A stretch of DNA of 64,000 nucleotides from Favolaschia claudopus (taxonomy: Eukaryota; Basidiomycota; Agaricomycetes; Agaricales; Mycenaceae): positions 1,798,001-1,862,000 of the forward strand of contig JAWWNJ010000008.1 of assembly GCA_037176885.1 (NCBI GenBank), given 5' to 3'. The position numbers and the translations under genes were made by a program. The notes under the pieces are model-generated. The model searched no databases, was not told where the DNA came from, and saw only the letters and a list, made by a program, of their open reading frames with translations. The first letter of the stretch is position 1, and the number at the start of each line of letters is the position of its first letter. Positions 11,653-21,559 of this stretch are shown here, one piece after another.

Positions 11653-12632
11653 ATGGCATCCGTGCGGTCCCATACATTCTGCTGCTGTCTGCCTGTGAGG
11701 TTCGGTGTGCTTGTAAGTACTTCTGCATGATTTCTCAGTATCGACAGAACGGATTGTACGCCAGGTGATGAGTTTCGGAGCACTGCTCGTTGGAGGTATC
11801 GTCGCGGTAGCTGGTTGGATCAGAGTCAAAGATCTTCGTGAGTGAAGCAGGTATTCTCAATTTCCGGTTGGTGTCTGAAGACTATGTAGCCCAGCATCCT
11901 CTTATTCAGGATGTCGAACGCGCTTTATATGTGTACTCCGCGATGTGTAAGTTTCTCGTTCTCATTCTTGCTGAATTGCCATTGAAGCGGCATACATTGG
12001 CAGTCTCCCTTCTTGCTCTTGTTGGAGCTTTCGGTTTCATTGGGGCTCTGAGCAAGCAAAAAGGCCTCGTGACGATCTTCGGTCAGTGAATTTTTATAGA
12101 ACGCAAACCGAACTGGAATATGCTTTTGCAGGTACATTGCTTGCCGTCCACCTAGGAATCAGTGTTGCAACCGGAATTTACGCGATTTACACCGTCTTCA
12201 AAAACACGAGTGAACAGGCGCTGTTCGACTGCATCAAGGGCTCGACTGACCCGAGCGAAATTGAAAGCTGCAACAATGGGCTCAAGCTTCTCAAAATCAT
12301 AATCATCGTCGGTTACTCGGTGACCTGGTTGATAGAGCTTTGTGCGTCTTCATTGTCTAGTTCTCTGCCATACACCACGGCTGACATTTCCGAATTCAAG
12401 GGGGCTGCCTCATTGTCAACAGCTATGTGAAGCAGCTCAAGGAAGAAGAAATGGCGCAAGCCATGTCGTCTACGAACCCGAATGCCATGTCGCACTACGA
12501 TCCCAATGGGCCATACGGTGAGCTGTTCTGTTCCACGGGAAAGGATGATTATAATATGGTTGCCGCTCAGTTCCCCCCGTCACGACGTATACCTTCGCCC
12601 AGCCCAACCAATCTCATGGGTACCAAGCTTGA
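11653..12632 (+). CDS. Four-span tetraspanin-like membrane protein
   Basis: Function unknown. Spliced from ATG 11653 (MASVRSHTFCCCLPVRFG, a Cys-rich juxtamembrane start), joining GVLV to MSFGALLVGGIVAVAGW (span 1) and then a polar segment. Next come SLLALVGAFGFIGAL (span 2), TLLAVHLGISVATGIYAIY (span 3), a short Cys-containing loop (DCIKGSTDPSEIESC) and KIIIIVGYSVTWLIEL (span 4). A charged cytosolic tail ends at TGA 12630-12632 after NQSHGYQA. The topology matches small fungal tetraspanin-like proteins, but the extracellular loop is short and no CCG motif was seen, so the family is a suggestion. About six short introns were placed by frame. Confidence 0.7.
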
Positions 12633-12837
12633 GGATCGCGGAACCATACATGATATCAGTACAGTAGAGTTATAATATTAAGTCCGGGATTTTTGTTTGA
12701 ATTAGCGTATTGCGCCAGAGTTTGACTTGCTGTGCCCAGTGCCCACGAGTCCCAAAACGGGCACTGGGGCAGAAGCGGCAAGTTCCCTTCACGTGATCGC
12801 GTCACTCTCTTTCTCTCCGCGCCGCGAATGCGTGGGT

Positions 12838-14791
12838 ATGAGCTTGCTTGTGGTCCTCGTCCTGGTCTGGGCAATAATTCATGCTGCAAACTACTTGATT
12901 CACCGCCAAAAGGCTGAATCTCTGTTACCTACCTCTCGTGGTTCCCATTCGCTCGCAAGACGGCGGGACAATTTGTGGGATAGCCGAACCACTCAAATCA
13001 TTCTCAAAAACCTACATCTGCGCGTCCAGACGTCGGCCTGGAATGCTAAGCACGATGTCTTGACGAAAACTGTGTCGGCGCGGGCTGGATCGCGTCTTCG
13101 CACAGCACTGACCTACTTCTACAATGCTGGCTGCCTGATGGGCGTTCTGGGCACCATGCTCGCGCTGGGACTGTTAACATGGAATTGTCTACAGGGAATC
13201 GTGCCTTTAATCCATACTACCCTTGCCCCTTCTGCCTCTATGCCTCTGTTGAGACGCAATCTGGAGGTTAGCGACAAGACTGTCGTTGCTTCGGGCGGCC
13301 TTGGAATCAAACCTATCGTGTGTCAACCTTTGAAGCTTGTCAGACCACGGCTGTATTCAACTATCTTCAGATCCCCGGGTGGACCGTTCCACTCAACCAT
13401 CTCCCCGTCATTTTCCTAGCAGTTTTTGTCTCTCAAATCATCCATGAGCTAGGGCACGCGGTTTCCGCTGCGCTGTAAGTCCTGGGCGGAATCCTTGTTT
13501 CTTGTGTTGATCTTGTTGACGCACGGAATAGCGATGCCGTACCCATCCTTTCTGCTGGCGCGTCTTTTACCGTCGTCATACCAGCCGCATTCGTCTCGTT
13601 CTCTTCCTCTGCTCTCGAAGCTCTGCGTCCTTTTGCGCGATCGCGAATCGTCGCCGCAGGACCGTTCCACAATTTGGTCTTCTGGGGCCTACTGACCCTC
13701 GTCGATCTCTCGGAGACAGGCGAAGTTCTAACTCGCACTCTATATCGCGATGTTTCTCACATCGGGAGAGTGGTTATTGGCACGGATAGGGTTTGTTACA
13801 TGTGCTTAAAATTCACGAAATATACTCAGCGAAAATATAGGATTCTGCTCTTCGCGGGCACCTTCCCGTTGGCTCTCTCATCACAAAACTGGACGATACT
13901 CCGCTCGCCTTAAAGAATGACATATGGACAACGTATCTGACTTCCCCTGATAACCCTAGCTCAAGTCTAGGGTGGTGTGTTTCTCGAGCCATATATACCG
14001 GTAGGGATACCGAAACACGGTTAATCCGATATTTTAGCTCATACAAACCTCATACAAACGACAGCGAGCCCTCAGGGCTGTTGCGACCCGCACGTCTCGT
14101 CGCCCTTTTCGTGCTTTGTTGCGGTCTCGTCTGCTGAGAAAGGATGCCTCGACGCGATTGCGGTTCTCACCAACGAACAAGCACAACGGTGTAGTTCCGA
14201 CACGAATTGTGACGACGTCTCACAATGCGTTCGCCCGCACAAGTCGGCCCAAATTTTACGGCTCACTGTTCATGACAGAGTAGTAATATGGAGTGGGCCG
14301 CCAATAGAGGTATACGAGCAAGGTGAGTGTTTTTCGGCGCATCGCATGATCAGAAAATAATGGCCATGGTCGATAGTTGAGGTCGGTCGCTTTTTACCTC
14401 GGTTTCGACTGGTGCCGTTGTGGGTATTTCTCCTAGTCAGACTGTCTTGGGAGTGAGTGAATTTATACTCTGGAAGCCCGACGAATTGGCTGATCTCGTC
14501 CTCAGTTATTTGAAGATGGCGACGTTGTCGTTGTATCTCTTCAATCTCCTCCCTCTTCCGCATCTCGATGGGTCGCAATTTGTAGAAGCCTTACTGGACA
14601 TGGTCCTGCGAACCGACACAAGCTTCGACGAATACGACATTGAAGCGCTCGAGGAAGCTTCTAGCTCACACACAGGAACCCAGAGGAGACGCCGGAAGCA
14701 GTGGAAGGAGATGTTGGACAAGGGGATACAGATAGCCACGACAAGTGTTTTTGTACTCTCTGCAGCGCTTACAATGGTGAACATTCGATGA
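12838..14791 (+). CDS. Membrane-bound site-2 metalloprotease (S2P/MBTPS2 type)
   Basis: An intramembrane zinc protease that releases membrane-tethered transcription factors such as SREBP/Sre1 homologues after a first luminal cut. ATG 12838 opens a hydrophobic N-terminus (MSLLVVLVLVWAIIHAANYLI). A second span (about 13110-13200) and the VFVSQIIHELGHAVSAAL segment follow (about 13420-13473); HELGH is the HExxH zinc and catalytic motif. Then come ARSRIVAAGPFHNLVFWGL, a PDZ-like luminal stretch and a Cys-rich luminal region (about 14080-14320). Near the C-terminus LFNLLPLPHLDGSQFVEALL carries the third zinc ligand Asp in the N-x-x-P...LDG motif. It ends at 14789-14791. The architecture (HExxH, Cys-rich insertion, LDG) is diagnostic for eukaryotic S2P. 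Confidence 0.9.
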
Positions 14792-14892
14792 AAAGATATG
14801 ATTAGGGCATAGCGCATAGAGGACCCTAGCATATGGACGTGTCCGCATACGACACCCAGAAGAGCGAAACTGCACCGCAAGGCAGTCGATAT

Positions 14893-15298
14893 TTACTTCT
14901 TCTTTGGTGTCTTTTTGACCTCAACCACGTTCAGGCCTGCGTATGGTGGGTAAGGGGCAAGTAGGGAAGATATGGATGCAGGCGACGCACCCGGGGGAAG
15001 ACTTTGCTTCAGCTTCTCGGCCTTTTCTGGGTCATCGACGGAGAGAGTGTAGAGATACCGCGAACACCGCAGCTTGAATTTTGTTTGCTGCTTGCCGCCC
15101 GCAATCTTGGCCGCGATTTTCTTTATCCGCGCCTCTGTAGAACTGATTATTGGGTATCCCAGTAAGAAAGACAGCGAGACGCACGAGAAGCGTCCTTTCT
15201 CCGGGCGATCTCGATGAATTGCTTGATGTCGCGGATCTCCTTAGGCTACGGTGGGGCATAAGACACTCGGATGAATAGAATTGAGAGCGGCGCACCAT
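14893..15298 (-). CDS. RPL38: 60S ribosomal protein eL38
   Basis: A large-subunit ribosomal protein. The ATG (15296-15298) stands alone in the first exon: GTGCGC immediately follows and the intron ends at CACCGTAG. The second exon then gives [19 protein letters not shown], a further intron, [20 protein letters not shown], then [20 protein letters not shown] and KLKQSLPPG, and a last part with [14 protein letters not shown] before the TAA at 14893-14895. All of this is highly conserved eL38 sequence. Its tail converges on the S2P gene. The upstream region is unusual: a 12.3-kb pair of transposons begins 117 bp before the start codon. Confidence 0.93.
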
Positions 15299-15414
15299 CG
15301 TCGACGAAGAGGAAACTTTTTGGCGGGTGGGTGAGGTATCGTGGGAAGCTCGTCGCGACTGTATAATTCATGATCCGCACCCGGCATCCCCGGCAATCTC
15401 CGGATTCCAACGCT

Positions 15415-15422
15415 CTTCGTTT
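15415..15422. repeat. Left 8-bp target-site duplication of the transposon pair
   Basis: CTTCGTTT directly before the first base (G) of copy 1. The same 8 bp recur directly after copy 2 at 27691-27698, so this one duplication brackets both copies together. Confidence 0.9.
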
Positions 15423-18400
15423 GGCAACCCCGCTGTGTCAAGGGTTTGATGGCATCAACGCTGCGACCGATTGCGACCGAAAATGAGCGAGAGACCGAAA
15501 ATGACCGACGAGACCAAATGAAGGCACGTGCACCGTGTGCACCACCATCATCACCTCTTGATCACCTCCAGCCAACTCCCACCACCGAAGCAGACTCGAA
15601 GCAGGCCAGGCCCCGCATGCAAGCAAGAAGAGAAGATACCAGACAGCATACAGGAAGCACTCAGTGATCTAAGTAGCCCCGACAAGTCTCTCTCAGCAAT
15701 ATACAGACTCTCGACAGTAACACACACTCGAGCATGTTTCCGCGGCCCAAGCGACGCGACAAAAAGTCAAAGTGACCCGAAAAGAGGCGGGGCCAACATT
15801 TCTCGGGCTTAATACCTTCGTTTAGACGCGTCATTGGTTCAAGCCATCCAATTTATCCAATATGTGCTATATTTGTGTTTTTGAATTCTTCCATCGTCGT
15901 AAGCAAGCAAGCCTTTCTCCGCTGTATATTCCTCAGTATCTGCCATTTCCTCCCTATTTGCCTCATGTCTGGCCGTCTCAGACTCTCAACCGGGACCAAG
16001 CTGTCTTTTTCCTGCCTCTCTCTCTCTCTCTCATATCTTGCTTCGCTGAAAGTTTGTTGTAGTGATGATTCTCCACGGCTCCCAGTCCATTGTTGATCTT
16101 CTCTGCTGTAAAGCAGCTCGGATAGTGACGAGACGACTTGAATCTGCATGTGTCAATCCCTCGCAATCCCTCGGAAAGTCGTCGGTTCGGGTCGTAAGTA
16201 TTGATTTTGAATTACCTTGTCGAATTCACGGTGCTAAAATTGACCTTGTCAAATGTAGGGAGAGGGTACCCGGAGTCCTCCCTCTGCCGCGTTCTGGCCG
16301 GTTTTTGGCCGCCATGATAAGCGATTCATTTCGCTTATGATCTCGTAAAGTGTCGAGGATTCGAAAGGATTGTTTGCAGTACCTACGAGGCTCAATCCGT
16401 CAGTACTGACCGCTGTCTTGACCTCTAGATCCTCTCATTTTGTCTATCTCCTCCCTGTGAAGCCCAACGCCCAAATGCAAAGCAGATTCTACTGCCCTAG
16501 TTTTCTTTGTTCTGAAACAGCGTGATTGACAACTCTTCTGCTGTTATTATTTAGGGAAAAGTGGTTCTTTGTAGGTCGAAAATCTCTTTGTGTTTTGCCG
16601 CTGGAACCTGACATTGTTTTCCAGCTCTTCGTATGATAGTTTGTACTCAGATAATATTCAAAACACGAAATTTCGATGCTTCCAAAGCGCGTGAGGGTTG
16701 ACTCGGCCCGCCGCCTGCTGCTATATCTAGGTATTTCCATTTCATCAACCTGCTCAGCGGTGCCAGAGCTTGTGTGCGACCCCGCCATCAATGACAAAGG
16801 TGATCGGCGCAGGGTCGACGACCACAAGCGAGTGAGACAGCTCCTTTCCCTCCTTCCCTTGCCTTTGTCCTCCTCATCCATGGCATCCTTTGATCCTCCC
16901 GTGGTTTTAGCAATTCTTGTAGCTGCGCACGAGCCCGGAAAGCGCAAGAAATTTGAAGACGAGTACAAGGCAAATGTCAGCGCGGTCTTTCTCCTTCCGA
17001 GGCTGCCACTTATCTTCGCCACATTACAGGTAGCGAAACGCGTCGCATCGTGGACCAAAAACAGAGAAAAACAATCGCAGTATCAGCCTCAATTAGAATT
17101 TGAAGCACACGTCGCAGAATATGTCGCATTCCTCTACACCGAGACGCGCCCCACTAGAACGACCAAAAACTCGAATACAGTTCCCAAACCAAAGACACTC
17201 AAGCCTTCTATTCCCATCTACGGACCGAGATTTACTCCGCCTTCATTAATTGATGTACGCCGCCGAGGAGGCAGCACTAGGCCAGAGATTGCCTACCTCC
17301 GCCCCATCAACATAGTCCATCCTTTCTTCTACCCGCTGCTCACAAAGTGTCCGCACTGCGGATCTGATGATGTTGCCTGGGATTCGTGGAACGGTACCGG
17401 GTCGCGTGAAGTTCATGGTGTACGCCGTGAGGAAACAGCTCTGGGGTATCAACTGCGACACAAGGATTGCATTCCAGATTCCGGTGGGACGGGCACAAAG
17501 AGCCGTAGTTTCGTGACGACCAACCAAGTGTTTTGGAAGAACTGGGAACATTGGGAGATTCCCCGTGCGTGCTTCTGTTGCTTTCTTTTCTTTCCCTGGC
17601 TGTTTCCTTAACTTCTGCTGACATTTAACTTATGCAGGCGGGATTCCATACTTCACGAGTCGCTCTGCTGTTACGCGCGAGCTTTTCGATATTATTGTCG
17701 AGTTCAGACCCTCCACAACATCGGGTGGTCTTGCAGAAAATATTAAACGTATGTCGGGCTGCGAACACGTTCAAACTATTTGCTCATAATACCCATTAGA
17801 GCTTCATTTGCTCGAGTACCATGAATACTCGCTAGAATTCCTTCGCGCTTATCAGGAAGAGAATTTCAAACCAGGCACTCTCACATTCCCTCGTACATTC
17901 AGTCCGATTTCGCCGCCCACCGAACAAGGCTATAACGACACATCAATCACTGACGACTTCATACGAGACATCTACATGGGTTTCATTGACCGAACTCGGA
18001 GCGAGGAGTCAACCGAATACCTTAAAAATCTCAATCCAGGTACGTATTGACTAGACCTGTCAACCGACTTGCTAAAATATACAAATCATAGGTATCTGTT
18101 TGAGCACCGACAATACATTCAAAGTAGCCGGAAAGGCGACCGTTGTCGACACGACAAAAACTCGAACCAAATTGATGAAAGGCGGAATCCTAAGTATTAT
18201 AAACGAGCTCAACGAGATCATCGCTTGGGTGCGTCACAGTCTACGAATCGTAATAGTACACTGATAAATATTTTGCTTAGCGGTTTTGCCAGTCAGCATC
18301 ACCTGCTGAGCTCTTCGAAGTTCTCGAAGGCATCAAAAAACGCTGCGAGGAGCTCGGTGTTGAGCTACCCTCAATGCTCGTCTCTGACGACTGCTGTAAG

Positions 18401-21400
18401 ATTGAGAAGGAGGCGCGTAAAGCGATGCCCGATCTTCAAATATGTCTGGATGTGTACCATTTCATGATGCGGTACGTGTCTTAACTCGTTCAAACACAGT
18501 CAACTAATTCACTCCAGATATCTTGCTGCAATTCTCAACGGCACCCAAAATCCTCGACGCGGAGCAGTCGCAGTCGACATTCGTAACGCGGTCCTCAAGA
18601 AATCGGCCGAGAAAGATGCACCAGCACAGTACTGGTCGAAAGAGGAGCAAGAAACGAAGATGGTGGCGGTTTATGAGAAGTATTCACGGATGGGTGGGGT
18701 ATGGTCTGCAGCTGCACATGCGGTACGTCCCAATCACATCTCTCAATCAATTTTCGTGATTTAACCCACCTGCTAGGTTCACGCAGCGCAGCTCAAGCAT
18801 CTCCGCAAGGGATGTCTGTCGCGTAACCGTCAGGACATCGCGTCTGATGGAAGCCGAATCGAAGGCTCGCATAAAGGTTGGAATGGTCTACAGAGGGCTG
18901 TTGCCAGCGGCATCGAGCTTCAGAACGGTCTTTGCCATGACTTCGCTCTGCGGCGTAACCTTCGTATCGCGTCCTCGCGTAAGCCGGGAACGCCGGGCAG
19001 CCACGCATTCGTTTGTTCCACATTTGGTTCACATCATACGCGTCTGGTGAACCAGACATCTTTCCTGTTCAACAGTATTCAGCTCTCTGCGGCCAAGGCC
19101 CAATCGGATGTATCTGCGTTGATTCGGCCCACTCTTCGTAATATTCAAAGCGGCGAGAAGTTTGGTCTGGTCTCTTCGAATCACAGCGACACATTTGGTG
19201 GACTCCTCACCATCAAGAGCGAGGACGAGGACGAGGCCAAGGTCCTCATCGAACTTGGCGAGAATTCGGCTGATCAACAGCCTGAGGTCATTCTCGCCGA
19301 GTTTGGCATCGATCCCGCTCTCTTGCAGAAACCTGAAACTCCTCAATTATCTGTAGCATCTGTGAGCTATCAATTCCTCCATAGCACCGATTCATAACGT
19401 AGTTCCCACAGGATCGCAATACTCAACAACTCACTGCGAAGCGCAAGCACTCCGAGTCGGTGTCTGCGGACCACGACGACAACCCAGTTAGCGCTAATAA
19501 ATCGGCTACTAACGTCGCGGATGTGAATGCAAGTGGACCGCCGCAACCCAAGAAGTCACGACTTGCTGACAACACCGCAGTATGTATTCTATGGTCGAAT
19601 GTTCAGTGAAATCTAAAATACTGGCAATTACAGATCAACAATACGTCCCGATCCAACACGCCCCTCCACCCGTTCTTCAACTCGGCACCCGCACCTACAG
19701 TTTCGACTTCTCTGCCTCAAACTCAAACAGTTCCATTGCATCCCTCGGGCCATCAGGTCGAACCCGCCCTCGCACGAGTCATCAAACTTCTGCCTCTGCC
19801 TGATGCATCCGGCTCCGCTACTCGCCTAACACGCTCCCAGAGATTATTCATGGCCGGAACGACGACAAATCCCAAGTCGCTTCAAATTGCCAGAGGGCCC
19901 GAATTCTTCTTGTTCATGGATATGCGGAAGGAGTTTGGATGGAAGGCGTCCGACATGACTTCGAAGAAATGGGCGGAAGCTGTTGGAAAATACAATGAGC
20001 GGCTACTTCAAAAGGACGGGATACCTGGTGCGGTTTCAAAGGCGCCGCGTGCTCTTATCAGTAAATTGGGGGAGATCGAACGCATGGTGCTCGAGCGTAT
20101 CGCAACTAACGACTTTGTTGGTAGGTTGCATTTGCAGCTCCGTTGTGAAACCACTGACGATGATTACATTTATTCTTCAGCTCGCACTAGCGGCAAAGTG
20201 GAATATTGGAAGGAGCATTGCTATGCCGTTCAACTTATCAAGCCATCGACAAGCTCGGAAGGTGGGAAAACGGAGGGAAAATCGGTAAGTGACTGATTAT
20301 CAGGTTCCAGTCGACAATTGTTCATCCTACTGTTTCAGCCTCGCAAAGTGGCTGCTTGTTTGCGCTGCAACAAAGTCATGTACCCCGGCCCCAACAAAGC
20401 GCCTGAAAACCACAAGAAGGGCCATTGTTCTGACGGCTTCAAGCAGAAGAGCACTGACGACAACTCAGCACCGTGGCCGCAACCCACTGGAATATTCACC
20501 ATGGGTTCGGAATTCCATCCTCTTCTATTCCTCGTGGCCATTCGTGACTTGTACGAGAAAGTCCTGATTGAGCAGAATCATGGGAGCCTGAATGTCGAGG
20601 ACGAAGCATTCTCACTCATGCTCCAGCAGCCGGGTCGAATCATCTCAGTCAATGGTGCGGTACTGTTCAAACTTTTCTCTGGTTATGCTATCCCAGCAGC
20701 AGACCAGATCCCCGACAACCTCATGGTCAATCATGACGGTGTTGCCTACCTCCGTATCGACTCTCTTGCTGATACCGAAACCACTTTCTCGTCCAGTCAG
20801 CACATGTAGCTTCGTTTTGATTTGTAGTACTTAGATTAATTCGTGTTGCCCCAAGTAAAAATCATTAATCCAATATCATTACCACTCTGACAACATCCAC
20901 AAGCACCACCTAACTGTTACTGAGCACTAATCCCGCTGCTACCGAGTCCCTTTGATGCTCCGCTTTGTGCGCTTGCCTCGCCGCCGCCGCCGCCCTCAAC
21001 GCTAACTCAAAATCAACCACGCCGACGATATTCTTGCCCTCGCACCTGAATTGCCGCCGTTCTCAATCTGAAACTCAGAAAGTCAGCATTTAAACAAGGG
21101 TGAGTGAACGAAGTGAATACCAGAAGGGCGTGCCGGTTCGAATTTGATGTACGAGGTATGGTGGATGCATAAGAATCACTGGCAGACGTGGCGGAAGCAA
21201 ACCTGTACGCGATCCAGTATTTCATGGTTGAGATAGTTACTTGACGAGTCGCTGGCTAGATGGTCCACAGGTACGAGTAGTACGAGTGAATATGCCGGAG
21301 TTGGGTTGCGCACCACTGTGCCGTAGACGTGTGTACTTGTTGGGATTCCGAAGCTGATAGCCGGCTTGAGCGTCACCAATTTTCTCATACACGGACCTTA

Positions 21401-21553
21401 AGCGCCAACGCGCGCCTAAGTGCTTGCAAAAGCGTCTGAGAGGTAGGTTTTCAACGGAAGCCCTGGCCGCCGATCACCATCTCAATCGGGAAGCCCTTGG
21501 CTAGGAGAGGCCATTTCCGGACGTTTTGAAGCCCTTGAAATGACGGATTTTTC
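15423..21553 (+). mobile_element. DUF6729-type DNA transposon, copy 1 (6,131 bp, tandem partner of copy 2)
   Basis: Ends were set by comparing three copies in this window. Each begins GGCAACCCCGCTG and finishes ATGACGGATTTTTC. The ends are imperfect inverted repeats of about 22 bp, with about 14 identities including a shared TCAAGGG. Contents: about 1.2 kb 5' non-coding with a (CT)n run (about 16014-16034), an apparently intact transposase (16880-20809), and about 740 bp 3' sequence with a GCC-repeat (about 20985) and a possible small minus-strand gene (20910-21388). Copy 1 differs from the other two at 21513 (A instead of G). The 8-bp duplications and short TIRs recall hAT and KDZ elements, but the transposase is not a standard member of either. 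Confidence 0.92.
16880..20809 (+). CDS. Multi-exon DDE transposase with DUF6729-like zinc module (copy 1)
   Basis: Mobilises the 6,131-bp element. Start set at ATG 16880 after a pyrimidine tract; the frame is open back to ATG 16676. All 11 exon joins keep frame, giving roughly 1,100 residues. Order: N-terminal helical part (AILVAAHEPGKRKKFEDEY); CPHC at 17347-17358 with a later HKDC, in a DUF6729-like region (EHWEIP to GIPYFTSR); catalytic candidates STDNTF (18106-18123), VSDDCC (18380-18397, followed by DVYHFMMR) and RIEGSHKGWN (Glu 18861-18863), a D-D-E set. A low-complexity acidic/Ser linker follows. The C-terminal CLRCNKVMYP...HKKGHC (about 20356-20430) looks like a second zinc module, before WPQPTGIFTMG and a conserved tail. 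The stop is TAG 20807-20809. I infer autonomy from intactness. The DDE residues are proposed by eye. Confidence 0.88.
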
Positions 21554-21559
21554 TCGTTT
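21554..21559. repeat. 6-bp spacer between the tandem transposons
   Basis: TCGTTT is all that separates the last C of copy 1 from the first G of copy 2. It equals the last six bases of the flanking duplication CTTCGTTT, so the internal junction has lost two bases relative to a complete duplication. Confidence 0.85.

Noticed and set aside
15432..16340. Overlapping short frames in the 5' part of each transposon copy (such as 15853-16149 - and 16062-16340 +)
   Set aside because: Dense overlapping frames on both strands, low-complexity CT tract, no protein-like motifs; treated as non-coding leader.
16489..17058. 189-codon minus-strand frame inside the transposase gene
   Set aside because: Antisense shadow of the coding exon 16676-17611; composition is the reverse complement of conserved codons.
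15423..21553. Classification of the 6.1-kb element as a KDZ (Kyakuja-Dileera-Zisupton) element
   Set aside because: 8-bp duplications fit, but the KDZ-type Cys clusters and the YDIAC-like catalytic signature are absent; the DUF6729-like module and STDNTF/VSDDCC motifs fit another group better.
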